Origin: Stereum hirsutum FP-91666 SS1
Taxonomy: Eukaryota; Basidiomycota; Agaricomycetes; Russulales; Stereaceae
NCBI RefSeq assembly: GCF_000264905.1
Contig: NW_006763145.1
Coordinates: 347,654 to 411,653, forward strand
DNA: 64,000 nucleotides
Direction: 5' to 3'
Shown here: one piece after another, positions 45,263-56,499 of the stretch
Layout of the letters: every line of letters begins with the position of its first letter
Position numbering within the stretch: position 1 is the first letter of the stretch
Notes under the pieces: model-generated
Told to the model about the DNA's origin: nothing
What the model saw: only the letters and a program-made list of their open reading frames with translations
The model's database searches: none
Made by a program: the position numbers and the translations under genes

Positions 45263-46944
45263 ATGGCTGCAGTCGAAGATATTGACGTAGAAGCTCCTAC
45301 TACTCCTGCTTCTCAGGCTATGGCTACTCAAGGGCAACAGGGTCAGCCTCAGAACTGGAGCACTGCGAAAAGCTGCAACGTAGGTGGTTCAACTATTGCT
45401 GAACTCTCTCCAAAGCTCACTAACGATAACCGTCAACTATTCCTGAAACAGTACTGTGGCCAAAAGCCTCGATACGTCGATCCACAGACAAAGCAAGAAC
45501 ACCAATGTCAGTGCTTGAATCGCCATATCGTCAGACCAAACTAACCTTCATCTTTTTGCCATCAGACTGTGGTCAAAAGTGCTCCGAGGCCGATCAGGCT
45601 CGACGAGCCTCTCAAGCGAAACCTCTGCCGCAGGTGCAACACAAGCGCCCTCTGAGCGCGCAGGAAGACAAACCTGGGATGATGGACACGCTTCGGGAGA
45701 AGTTCGGCTCATCTGGACCCAAACGAGACAATAAGCCTAAGACAAGAGCTGATGAAAAGGCCCAGTGGGTTACCTCGCCCGCGTTCAAAGAACCGGAGAT
45801 CGAAATGTGTGAAGTACATGCCTTGGTCGTTTTGTGCAATTGGAGACTGTTGACGACTGCGCTACTCCACCGAATTGTAGGTTTGCGGCCGTAGGCCTAA
45901 GTACAAAGACGAGAAGAGGAACATTACACATCCTTGTGAGTTTATCATTCAAGTCGACATTATAGCTAACGTTTAGTGTCTGTTTTTATCGTCTTCCTTC
46001 GCCCCATCAGATTGTGGGAAGACTTGCGCCGATGCACAAGCTAAAGCCTCGGGACTTGCACAAGCCCCGTCCTCAGCCCCTCAATCTGCTGTGAACCCCA
46101 AACCTGATAACGAAAGTAATGCCAACCCAGCTTCCTCCTCAAGCACAAGCTCTACACCGACCTCCAGATTCTCACCAGATGGCGATCCCACAACCCCTAA
46201 CAGCACAAATCAACGCGCAATTTTGTTCTACCACCAAGGGGCCCCTTACTACGGCTTTACGAACTTCTCTGCCCATCCAATCGAGTACCTTAATCGGGTG
46301 TATCCCACGAGCGAGCACTTGTTCCAAGCGTTGAAGGTACTTTCTTGTTGCTTATGTACTCCCAGATATTCGACAAATTTTCTGCGTGCGGCTGATTATA
46401 CATTTGTTACGCTATTGATACAGTTCATGAAGAACGATCCCGATATCGCGGAGGCGATACGAAAGTGCAAGACGCCTCGGGACGCTTTCGATGAAGCACA
46501 CCGCTCACAATCAAGTGCGTAGTTCTCCTGGTTGATCCTTGCCGTTGCATACTAGACTGATACCGATCACTTACAGAGGTACGCGGAGATTGGTTCGATG
46601 TCAACATCAAGAAGGTACGTCTCCCACCGGTCTTGACTGTTCGCATGGGCTGTGGCCATTAGTGATGAACGTGTGACGATAGATGGAGAAAGTACTCTCC
46701 CTCAAGTTTCAGCAACATCCTTCTCTCAGAAAAGAGCTGCTCGAGACGGGAGATGCGCTCCTAGTAGAGGTATGTTTCACATTTCATCACGCATTCCCTC
46801 CCGTCTTCCTCACGGCGACCGCGTTAGGACTCGGACATGGACTCTTTCTGGGGAATAGGCGCGAATCGACAAGGAAAGAACGAGCTCGGGCGATGTCTGA
46901 TGCGACTGAGAGACTCGATTCGAGCTTCGCTCGCAGAAGGTTAA
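45263..46944 (+). CDS. NADAR-domain protein with N-terminal Cys/His modules
   Basis: Eight exons: 45263-45506, 45566-45813, 45881-45935, 46011-46335, 46434-46514, 46577-46614, 46683-46769 and 46828-46944, all phase-consistent. The N-terminal half contains two related Cys/His modules split by introns at the same point. One is YCGQKPRYVDPQTKQEHQ-YCGQKCSEA; the other is CEVCGRRPKYKDEKRNITHP-YCGKTCADA. These look like small zinc-binding units. The C-terminal half is a NADAR domain: ILFYHQGAPYYGFTNFSAHP, YPTSEHLFQALK, DWFDVNIKK, EKVLSLKFQQHPSLR and DSFWGIGANRQGKNELG. NADAR enzymes cleave N-glycosidic bonds, in riboflavin intermediates (YbiA-type) or in ADP-ribosyl-guanine; the substrate here is unknown. 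The intact paralogue structure explains the TGA-bearing copy at 21.1-21.9 kb. Confidence 0.85.
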
Positions 46945-47153
46945 ATTCATCTATCTTTCTTGTAAGAAGAGCCACTGTGCTGTATTGATGGCGAGCATTT
47001 GTACAACTAGGAGGATGTATGAAAAGTAATCTATGAGCATAGTCATATGTCGACGGGGGTGTTTGCTGGATGAATGGCCGTGTTTCTTTGTCCGTTACTG
47101 TATTGCGAGCAAGTTATGGATTTGGTAAAGCTCACAAATGGACGCCAAAAATA
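46945..47153. other. Short intergenic region
   Basis: 3' flank of the NADAR gene up to the convergent tRNA; nothing else seen. Confidence 0.4.
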
Positions 47154-47235
47154 AGGCGCTACCAGGGCTCGAACCTGGGTTACAGGAAATCACGTGAATC
47201 AGAATCCTGTGTACTAACCACTATACGATAGCGCC
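47154..47235 (-). tRNA. tRNA-Gln (anticodon CTG) with a 10-nt intron
   Basis: On the minus strand the acceptor stem is GGCGCTA/TAGCGCC with discriminator T. The D region is TCGTATAGTGGTTAGTACA. The anticodon stem is CAGGA/TCCTG, and the T arm is CCAGG-TTCGAGC-CCTGG. Between the anticodon stem arms lie 17 nt: loop TTCTGA plus T with a 10-nt intron (TTCACGTGAT) after position 37. The anticodon CTG reads CAG (Gln). A TTTTT tract shortly downstream on the minus strand serves as Pol III terminator. Confidence 0.85.
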
Positions 47236-48014
47236 TTGACAATTAGCCTACACGTTAATATAATGTCACCTCATGTTACTCCGTGTGGTCGCAAACAAGG
47301 CCGCCGCCCGCCTGCCGTTACATCCAGGCTCAGTATAGTCACCACTCTTCCCTCCTTGGTGTACTTTCTCTGTCCTCGAGGACGTCCCCGCAGCCAACAA
47401 GATGTCGGCTGCCAAGATCTTGATGCGTCAGGATTTTGTCAGCATTCCATTCAAGGGATTCCACATAGTAGGCCCAACATAGACCTCAGCCTTCCTGATC
47501 ATGATCCTTTATCTTTGACTCATACATATGACAATTTAAGTATCTTGACTACTACCTTCTTCGACCATTGCTACTGCATAGCGGGTCTTTATATCATCAC
47601 TTGGTGCAAACTAATCTCGTTCAAGGCATATTTGTAACGGCACTGCAACGTGTCTCCGTGTTTGCCGCTAGTACATGTATCGTATCATTCTGTGGAGCGT
47701 CGATGGTGCGGCATGGGCCATACTCTGGCTATGGGGGTATCTGCATATCATCTCACGATGCGAAGGCGCCCAAGATGAAAGACACTTCAAAAGAGGGACG
47801 GATCGTATCGGAGGGCGCAACCCCACCGAAGAACTTCTCGCTGGCATGGCCCTCACTGTACCTGTCGACACGTTGCACCAAATACGGATTGTTACGGTCG
47901 GTCTCTCATATTGATGTGTCTTCTGAAATCCTAACTCTTGAACAGTATGTTAATGGTACGACCTTAATGCATTTCTTAAGTTTATATTGCTTTCGTCTAC
48001 TAAAACCATGTTCA
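47236..48014. other. Intergenic; 5' region of DUF6533 gene
   Basis: Several overlapping frames were not assigned. The reading LTLEQYVNGTT near 47930 could be the N-terminus of the downstream DUF6533 protein, but no in-frame ATG was settled. Confidence 0.35.
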
Positions 48015-49673
48015 GTCTGTTCCGTCGCACTGGTCGTGAGTCACCCTGGAAGGATTCATATTCGTGAGATACGACTAAATGATGCGAGATGTATAGTTCT
48101 ACGACTATTTCTTGACCCTTCCCCAAGAGATTCGTTTGATTTGGTCGTCTGAATGGAGTATCGTGAAAGCGCTGTTCTTTGTAACTCGCTATGGTGCACT
48201 TTTCGAAGCCGTCTGTATTCTAATCAGTAAGTGGCATGCAGCAATCTCTATCTTCACTTAACTTTCGCCACTCATCCAACGACATGTAGACTATAACTTG
48301 GTCCATCCTTCGACTAACATCTGTAGTGTGTTTAATCATGCAGCAGACGGTCAGCCCCTACCGAATCGTAGCATGCGTATTGCTGACATCCCCCTTCAGC
48401 TACCCAGATGATATGCATAACTACGGCTGAGCGTGGGTTTCTTCATCATTCATCGCTAAAAATAATATAGTACTAACGTCTATGGCTGGAAGTCATATTT
48501 TGCTTTCGAACATGGGCTCTGTGGGGAAGAGACAAGAGAGTTGCAATGGTGCTCGCAGCCATGATTACCTCGCTATTTATCGTCGTCATCACGATTCTCA
48601 CCAAGTTTATGGTATCACCACAATGTAGGCTATCTTGCGAGATTCGGTCGCGTTTATCGTTGAACATTGAACTCATGCCTTTATTTATCTGTTCAGTCCG
48701 TTCAGACATACCTAGGCTCCCCGCTTCCTTTCCACGATGCTTTCAGGTGGGTGGCACCAACGATCTATATATCACTTATGCCTGTATCGTCGTGTCGGGG
48801 ACAGGTCCGTCCATATTATATCTGAGTGAAAACTGAGGATGATGACCGAGGACATAACTTACACTATGTGTGTGTGCGTGTGCGTGTGTGTCTGATGCGC
48901 AGTCGTTTTCGCACTCACTATGTTCAAGGCCCCGAGGAGATGTGAGCAATGCTCGTAGTCCGTTTATCCTTCCGGCCACCTCTACTGACTGCCCGTTTTA
49001 GCAGGGTTGTGGAAGAGTCACTTATATGGAGTTTTATATCGGGATGGTACGTCCCTCTTACCGAACTGGGTGTCCAAACACTTGTTGACGACACCATCTA
49101 GGAATTCTATACTATGTAGCTCTTGTTGGTAAGTCTAATCAGCGATGTTATCGGTGGGAAGGACGTTATTTGGCTGAAAATACAGCAGCGATCTCAATAG
49201 TGAACATCGTGGTTGTTTTTGTCGCGCCCGTACGTGGACATCTTGATTTTGTTGTCTCCTCGCTACTGACACGCTTACCACAGTTAGGCATAGCTGAAAT
49301 CATTGCCGTGTGAGTCGGCCTCCTATTCTATGCCTAGTTACAATACTCACTGACTTGGTGTCCTCCGATCATTAGACTCCAGGGCATGCTTCACACTATG
49401 CTCGCCACACGAGTTGTAGTCCATCTTAGAGATGCAGCTTCCGTAGGAAACAGTGCTACGACCAACGCTTTACAAACACACACTCTCGGAGAGATGGAGT
49501 TCACCCATCCGACTACGAATAATGTTTCTCAAGGCTCAAACTTAGAGAACGGCCATGGAAGAAGAGACGAGTGCAGACTGGAACAGCGCTTGTCTAATTC
49601 CAACGTAGAGTTTACGGCTGACGAGGTGAATATTGAAATGCGGCGATTGGGAAGTCGCAGGTGTGAAGGGTAG
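48015..49673 (+). CDS. DUF6533 family multi-pass membrane protein
   Basis: A second plus-strand DUF6533 gene, also of unknown function. An exon ending SVALV joins across a GTGAGT intron to FYDYFLTLPQEIRLIW followed by IVKALFFVTRYGALFEA, the family signature. Then come WLEVIFCFRTWALWGRDKRV with a membrane helix (48480-48610), PRCFQVGGTNDLYITYACIV (48730-48790), VVFALTMFKAPR (about 48905-48940), and RDG-ILYYVALL across the intron near 49046. AAISIVNIVVVFVAPLG follows. The last exon carries LQGMLHTMLATRVVVHLRD and a hydrophilic cytosolic tail to TAG at 49671-49673. The start is uncertain. It shares layout with the copy at 2.3-3.8 kb but is clearly diverged, so it is not a recent duplicate. Confidence 0.7.
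48866..48892. repeat. GT-rich microsatellite
   Basis: A short imperfect (TG)n tract interrupted by C, lying within an intron of the DUF6533 gene. Confidence 0.7.
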
Positions 49674-50311
49674 GTTGTATATAGCCATTGAAAAGCCGAG
49701 TTTTCAGGAAGCCTATCTGACAGATTGTAATGAAGGAAAAAATTGTGATGTACACCGCACGATTTTTGAGTCACCGTGATACGTAGAAGGATATTATCGC
49801 CCCCTATCCGAATCGATTTGGGAAGGAAAGGCAAAAGAACGTAGGTTGGATCAGAGGAACGATAGGCTAAGTAATCGGCTACGAGTTCGTTCCGTGTCAA
49901 ATCACTTTTCTTGGCTACAAAATTGACTGCAAAGTGCAGTCTGATGCTCTTACTTCTTTGACGCTAAGAAGTGTGTCACTTATATGCTATGGCCTCGGCC
50001 CTTCTGGTTGCTCTCAATCTCTCACACTCGACACGCCTAAAACGCATGTATGCCATCACCAAGCCGCCACAAGAATTCTGTCTCGGTACATAAGCTATTC
50101 ACTATTCAGCTCGAGCAGACGTCTGTTTGTCTCCTCCTTTCCGATTCATTTCCCGGAGGAATGGTATGCACGTCCTGTGTTTGTACTTCGTTACTTTCAT
50201 TTTCTTACTCATCGCACATATCTCAAACTCTAATAGCTCTCAGGCTCAAGCGAGTCAGACTTCGAAGATATTGCATCCACTATTTCATCAGTAGTATCCG
50301 TGGATATAGCT
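49674..50311. other. Intergenic, nothing recognised
   Basis: Between the DUF6533 and BTB genes; short frames only. Confidence 0.4.
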
Positions 50312-51456
50312 ATGCCTACGCAGCCGACCGATCTCACCCTCACGAGCCTCACCCTCTCTCCGGGTCCAGGAGATGACGATTCTAAGGTCTCTACGGCCGA
50401 GTATCCTCAGCATGACAAGTTTTGGTTCGATGCGCGAAGTGTGACGTTCGTGGTATGCCAATCTCTCGTTTCCTGTATCGTAGACTGTCCCGTTTATGCC
50501 CTCTCTGATCGTCAATCTCTATGTCAGGTCGAAGGAACAGCCTATTGCCTCCACCGCTATTTGTTCGATCTTCATTCTCCGACATTCTCCAAGACATTCC
50601 TCGCAGGTCGCTCCGACTCTACCGAGCCCATTCCCTTGGAAGGCGTCGAGAAAGACCAGTTCGATGCTTTCCTCAGCGTCTTGTATCGCACGTTCGTCCC
50701 TTTGAGTTACAAATCCGACTTGCACTGTATCTGACATCATTTTTCCCTTGCGATGCGTCCTCAGCTCCTACACCTCCACCCCGAAGCATAGCGCTACGGC
50801 TTGGGCCGCTGTCCTCCATCTCGCCACCCTCTGGGATTTCCCATCCATTCGCGAGCTCGCGATCGAGTGCTTCACTCCGTCGGCCTCCGACGTCGACAAG
50901 GTCGTTCTCGGTCACCGCTATGGCCATGAAGAATGGCTCCTTCCAGGATATACTGGTTTGTGTGGACGGAAGGAACCTCTTACGCGTGAGGAGGGCGCGA
51001 AGCTTGGGGTCGATGATGTCGTGGCCATTACTCAAGTCAGAGAGAAAATTCAATCAGATCTTCTCGCCCTCAAAACGCAGGTCATCAAGATGACACAGAC
51101 CATCATGTGCGCATGTCGCAATTCATACGATTACGAATTTGACAGCACACAGACATCTGTAAGCTGCAAGTGCTGCTCGCAAGACCTTGCCCTACCTGCC
51201 ATTACATCCCCAACCTCTCTTCCCGCAGAGACCGTCACCTCGACGGCACAGGCTTTAATTCCTTGCCTGCAGTACGTACTTTCATTGTTTTATTTGTCCG
51301 TGAACTTACGACTAAGAACTAATCGAAATCAAGGAGCAAAATCAAGGAGAAAGGCAGGCCCGGGAAGACCAGGCAGTTGCCCAGGGTAAATGGCACTTCG
51401 AGCTGAAGGGTGAGCGGTTTGGTCTGAAGTGGCGAGGTTTGCCTGCAGGAATATGA
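50312..51456 (+). CDS. BTB/POZ domain protein
   Basis: Exon 1 starts at 50312 (MPTQPTDLTLTSLTL) and ends DKFWFDARSVTFV at 50452. Exon 2 (50528-50691) reads VEGTAYCLHRYLFDLHSP-TF and PIPLEGVEKDQFDAFLSVLYR. Exon 3 starts at 50765 with TSYTSTPKHSA and LHLATLWDFPSIRELAIECF. This is the BTB/POZ fold as commonly found in Agaricomycetes (F..+...+..+V.G..Y..HR..F...S..F), a protein-protein interaction domain, often in Cullin-3 adaptors. A later segment has a C-x-C and CKCC cluster (CACRNSY, VSCKCCSQD). The C-terminus is ambiguous. One reading ends at 51387-51389. The other reads through a different last exon with KWHFELKGERFGLKWRGLP and TGA at 51454-51456, which looks more protein-like. Confidence 0.75.
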
Positions 51457-51786
51457 GACGGAGAGGCGCGTCGAAATTACGAGCGAGATGACATTCCCAT
51501 ATCACATGTACACAGCGCAGTGCGGCTACATATACTTATCCTTAGCGCACTACTTTATGCAAATATCTCCCATCTGCAGATGCCTCGAGAGAAGCAAAAT
51601 ACCTGACCTTTACGAGCCACGACTTGTCGCGCCAGTCTAATACCGATATGTTCCCTAGAGCTTACATACTCGGTGATTCTGCGTAGGCCTGCTCAGCACG
51701 ATGCACACACCAGGGTGTCGCATCGAACTCGTCAAACGGAGTCTTTCAACTAGATATTTAGAGGGCATGCATCTGTTTTTTTTTGT

Positions 51787-52118
51787 GTGACGCTTCGTGG
51801 ACCGCGTTATGATGCGGAAGTCGAGGCTGGAGTTGTTCCTGCAGAATCGCGCGCATCGCAAGGAATCAGCGAGACAGGACAAAATTTGACCTCAAGCGGA
51901 GGAAAGAAGGGTGATGCACCCGTGATAGGTATCATTTCTGAGACTGGATCGTCTATAACCGACGCTGTCAATAAAGAACGAAGAAAGGACCAAGAGTCAG
52001 ACCATCTCGAGATACAAGTCCGGATCGACACGCAGCTTGACTGGCTCTGAACGCACGAAGACCGGGGACATCGGCCATCCATCACGACCTAAAAGCACAA
52101 AGGCCTGCGCACGACGCA
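51787..52118 (+). repeat. Diverged dispersed repeat, copy A
   Basis: Collinear blocks (gacg.ttcgtgg; atgcacccgtg.t.gg.atcat; gtcaa..aacg..gaag; caaagg.ctgcgca) are shared with 63674-63975. Similarity continues past the stop of the short frame it contains, so it is a nucleic-acid repeat and not a conserved gene. Confidence 0.55.
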
Positions 52119-52311
52119 CGGATAGGAACTCGCATCGTCCACTTCGCAAGCGAACTGCAGAGCTCCCGAAAGAATATATGTATGCCGAGATTCAAGACTC
52201 ATGAGCTACTGAGAAGCAGCTCGTCGGGCTGCCGGGTCGAGGTGGCCTAGTATAGAAACGGAGGCGTTGAGTGAGGATGACGCGGCATATGCATGATGGT
52301 GATCGACACAG

Positions 52312-52523
52312 GTCCTCCTACTACAAAATGAGAAGCCCATTGAGTCGATGAAGCGTGATGTTTTGGAATGCACGGATCCGTGCTGTGTACTGTGTACTGT
52401 GCGCATGATGGACAGATGCTGGATCCTGGCGGTGAATAGGGACAGAGTCCTCCTAGGTGACAAGCCCGTCGAGTCTATGAAGCGTGATATGTTGGAATGT
52501 ACGGGTTTTTGCTGTGTACTGCG
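52312..52523 (+). repeat. Direct repeat, two units of about 80-100 bp
   Basis: Units at 52312-52392 and 52447-52523 share GTCCTCCTA, AAGCCC.T.GAGTC.ATGAAGCGTGAT, TTGGAATG.ACGG and GCTGTGTACTG. No gene is recognised around them. Confidence 0.75.
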
Positions 52524-53901
52524 CGTATGATGAATGAACAGGTCGACGTTGGTATCGGTTATTAGCATACTATACTGGGAATAAGAGAAAGGGAAAGTAA
52601 GCGAGAATGACGCACGAAAATTGCCATACATACAACGTTAACCAGAGTCCATGTTGTGATCAGAGATCGTGCGTCCAAAGTGTTGAGTTGGTTTCTTGCC
52701 AGCATACGAAGTGTTGGCGAAACAAGGGTTGCATGGACCGTAATCCTCTATGCTGAAAATATTCACACAACAAACGTCTTGGAAAGTTCAAGGAGACGCA
52801 TTCATTCCGCAAATCAAGCTAACTTACGGAAAGACAAAACGAGGCGAAGAGATGTTTGTCCCCAAACTACGAGCCCAGCACTCGCCCACGCCGCAACGGA
52901 GCACAGGAAACTGACCTCAACTCTATAGAGACGAAACGCACGAGCGTCCTTTGACCCGCGTACTACGGAACGAAGCACATCGGAAGGACGTGGTTCGTGC
53001 GCATGATGTTCCACGACCGTAACAGGTCTCCATACTGAGATTGTACCGACTGTGAGGAAGGTGGAATGGAGACCTTGACTTGGTCGTGGGGATGGAATGA
53101 GAAGTAAAAGCACACGAGAGGTTAACAAGGTGGTTTCAAACAATATCGGATTCAGAGTACGTGGACGAGTCGTGGAAGAAAAAAGGCAAGAAGGAAAATG
53201 ACGGCTCGGCTATATACCCCCGAATTGAATCTCCGCCCGAATTGGGTGCGTCCTCGTCATTACGCGCTCTTGGCCTGTTCCGTACCAGCGCGATAACCTC
53301 TCTCTACTCATTGTCACCCGTATTCTCACCTAATTTTCACCGACGATGGCGCAGTGGGGACAAGGCCAGGGCCAGGCAGGGTACCCTTTGTCGACGAACC
53401 ACTTGCACCACGTAGTGACCAGACCATCGCTCCCTGGACAATGAAACGGACTCTGAAGATGTGAACACTCTGGCGGTTCGTATTCTGACAGCTTGTACTT
53501 GTCGTTCTCGATCCACTCTGGTCTTGGATTTCGCTCATCTGTGGGACTCCATTATTTCGGCATAGACCAGTTTTTCATTTGAGGTCGGTGGGACCATCCT
53601 GGCAATACCTATTTATAGTTCTTCCTGGGCCTTGTCTGGGTATATCGTGAATTCCTCCACTGAGGAGCAACGTTCTTTATCCCCTTCCCCTGTTGCCCAC
53701 TGACTACCTATCCTCACCCGAAGAGTTTATTCCATGCCATAGGTGACCAACACACCGAGACAATGACTCAGAAAAATTTCCAGCACCCGTGTCTGTCTAT
53801 GCGCAGTGTGTGTCTCGCTTGGAAGCCATGTTGAATTCGCTCCTCATTTCGAACGATTCCTTTGACTTGGGCTTCTATGTCCCTGTTTAACCCCATCATC
53901 A
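52524..53901. other. Gene-poor stretch
   Basis: Short frames on both strands without domains; no gene called. With the flanking repeats this is probably relic repeat DNA. Confidence 0.4.
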
Positions 53902-54018
53902 GGGTAGTCCACGATAACCGTTTAAGCGTGCGTTCAAAGCCGCGTTCAAGAACGCAGCGCGGCTTTTGGGCTCAAACGCACGCTTAAACGTCGTTTTAAA
54001 CGCCATCGTGGACTCCCC
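53902..54018. mobile_element. 117-bp fold-back (MITE-like) element
   Basis: Outer arms gggtagtccacgat and atcgtggactcccc, inner arms cgtttaagcgtgcgtt and aacgcacgcttaaacg, and a central pair aaagccgcg/cgcggcttt together make an almost fully palindromic element. It has no coding capacity. Confidence 0.75.
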
Positions 54019-55293
54019 TATTAATTCTTACCACTTGGGCCTAGTATTGCCTACCAGTTTCATTCTACACCTCACGCTCTATCGCAAGAACTTCTCGGAA
54101 TATGATATAACTCGTCTGCGGTAATTTCTTCGCCGTCAGTGCCTTTTCAGGGTTTGCTAATGTTTTCTCTCGTTCGTCTCTTTCGTCAGAGATTCAATTG
54201 CCACTATTCTAGCCTTTCTTCGCGACCACATAGTCTGCAGTATGACGATTATGTATTGCGTGACACAATTTTTGATACGCAGCTGAGATCGATCCAGCAA
54301 TGCACGGATTGAATCCACACTGGCGTTCAGACTTCTCCCTTGTGACGCATTTGTCGAATCACTGCTGCTACAGCTTCAAATGTTTATCTCGGCGTCAGTG
54401 GGTGACTTTCCGTAGGGGGTTTGTGCACGGTTTAGAGACCTAGAACACAGAAAAGAGGCTCAGATCGATTTTTGTTTGGCTGAGAGCCTTGTATTTGTGC
54501 TTCTGTGCGTCAAGGAACACTTCTAGACTGCTACGGAAAGTCACCCAGTTCTTCCCTTGTGTTCCAAGAAGCACTAGAACCATCTCCAATACATTTGGTA
54601 TTGTATGGCCAGATCTTTCTACGGCTGTGCTACATTATTGATGCCTCTCGATATATCTCGATAGCAACGCAGAGGACGGCCCACATCCATGTTCGTGCCA
54701 TAAGTGTTTCGCAATAGCTCCCCTCTGCCGCATCTTTCAGAAGCATTCTATGAGATGCCTTCGCAAGTCTTGCGGCAGAGAGATCATAGATTGCTCCGGA
54801 GTTCTCCACATAGCCCGACTGTTTGGTTTGGTTAGTTGCTATGTTCAGACCGAAAAGTTATATTAGGGATTCGATCGAGCACTCTCCTCAAAGAAGGACT
54901 TTCCAGAATTCTTGTGGCGTACCCTAGTGCTTATGAACGTTTGAACCCTCATCCGTAAAGCTGGGTCGACGTTATATATGAACATTGCGAGTAAGTGCGT
55001 TATCCTAGAGGAGTTCTGAGTTCATACTGTGCTTGATCAGGCCAGCGAGGGGGGTGCTCATAGAACAGCGAAGACTCTTATTTTCTCTCGATCACTCTCG
55101 TTCTAAAACCGCTGCGTGGTTCACGGCATGCTGCACCAATGTTTCGTCCATATATGAAGGCGAACTGCACACTGCCATAATACTCCAGCTATCCTTACCC
55201 TCAAGTTCCAGGCCTACCAGTAACGGTACATATAATGGTGGCATGTCATCCATTGTTTTTTTATCCCTCTAATCCTCACTGACACCTTTTCAG
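54019..55293. other. Intergenic, no convincing gene
   Basis: Nothing is recognised apart from the likely 5' exon region of the downstream P-loop gene, which could not be placed. Confidence 0.4.
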
Positions 55294-56499
55294 ACAAGAA
55301 CCATACTCGTATTCGGCTGTACAGGCTCAGGAAATACAACGAGCATAAAGTATCAAGGTGGACCCGCTCACGTCAATCCCGGCGCAGAATCGGACACGAG
55401 CACCGTTCATATGTACACCCTCGCCAATGGCGACCGTGCAATCGACATGCCTGGTCTTCACGACACCCGCGGAATCGATGCAACAGACGACAAGCATAGC
55501 GATGAGTCTATTTTACGCGCCCTCCTCAATTTCCTCGCTATTCAGAAGATAGACACCATACATGGGATCAACTGGCATCTTCAGCCTGCGACTCGAGTTG
55601 ATGGCCACATCAGATGGGAGGCCAAATTTATCGACGGTCTCGTCGGGAGAGACGGGTGGAGAAATGTTATCGTCCTCATCGTCGAGAATCTACGTCCACG
55701 TCATGAGCCTCCTATCCGAGCAGCTGTCGAACCCTACACCGATTATGACGCTCTTCCCGTGAGAGGATGTGTCCTTGACGAAGAGACAGGCTCCTCCCCC
55801 AGGTCCATCTCAATGTACGAAGATAATCCTGAGCAGAATGTGGTCACTTTAGCTGGTTTGCGCATCTCACATTCTCCGATCCAAGTACGCACTAGTTGCT
55901 GGTGTTTCCTTCGCTTTGAGTCCTTGTGGCTGACCAGTGATGATTGTTCACAGATCTGCATTCTTGACGAAGCATGTGTGGTTTGTCACTCCGTAGGTGA
56001 CCATCGCACATACGGACGATGTCATCCATCCATCGCTTACAAGCACGCCTCTGAGGTCATACATTATAATCACTCAGGCCGCCTTCTTCCGCACCCTCAC
56101 GACCCCGATGATCCGGATCCGTGGAGGAACGCCGCACCTTTTATTGGTGCTCTCTTTGGGCCTCTTGGAATGGCCGTGGGTCACATTGTGGCGACGACTG
56201 GACCCGGAGTGCAATGCAAGAGAGGGGGGTGTAGAACGTTCCGCTCGTCTGACGTGTGTTATCAGAGTTGGGAAGGGTGTGGGTGTACTCTGGCCAGTGG
56301 GGTAATGCACCCTCAGAGAAGAAAGTGCTACAAACAAAATAACAAAGAGATCACATGCGGAGGATGCCATCGACGGACGGATACATGTGAGTGCTTAGCA
56401 TTCTGTCCACGGTGTCAGCGTCTCCAAGCTGATGCGGACTTCTCGAACCATGGCTGTGCGAATGCGTCGGTTGAACACGTTCTGCGCAGGAGGGTGTGA
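55294..56499 (+). CDS. P-loop GTPase-like protein with degenerate Walker A and Cys-rich tail
   Basis: After an acceptor at 55293 the sequence reads RTILVFGCTGSGNTTSIK. This is the P-loop of an AIG1/era-like G domain (GxxGxGK[ST]), but the lysine is Asn (AAT for AAA/G). DMPGLHDTRG (about 55447-55476) fits the G3/Walker B DxPG motif. Further on, WRNVIVLIVENLRPRH may be the G4 strand region. The C-terminal part is Cys/His-rich (CVVCHSVGDHRTYGRCH; CKRGGC; CGGCHRRTDTCEC; CPRC), with a hydrophobic segment PFIGALFGPLGMAVGHIV between. It could bind zinc and associate with membrane. An intron at 55885-55953 (gtacgc...cacag, 69 nt) is in frame and stop-free, so both spliced and unspliced forms are open. 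The start exon is upstream and unidentified. The stop TGA is at 56497-56499. Confidence 0.6.
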   Translation, partial: TRTILVFGCTGSGNTTSIKYQGGPAHVNPGAESDTSTVHMYTLANGDRAIDMPGLHDTRGIDATDDKHSDESILRALLNFLAIQKIDTIHGINWHLQPATRVDGHIRWEAKFIDGLVGRDGWRNVIVLIVENLRPRHEPPIRAAVEPYTDYDALPVRGCVLDEETGSSPRSISMYEDNPEQNVVTLAGLRISHSPIQVRTSCWCFLRFESLWLTSDDCSQICILDEACVVCHSVGDHRTYGRCHPSIAYKHASEVIHYNHSGRLLPHPHDPDDPDPWRNAAPFIGALFGPLGMAVGHIVATTGPGVQCKRGGCRTFRSSDVCYQSWEGCGCTLASGVMHPQRRKCYKQNNKEITCGGCHRRTDTCECLAFCPRCQRLQADADFSNHGCANASVEHVLRRRV

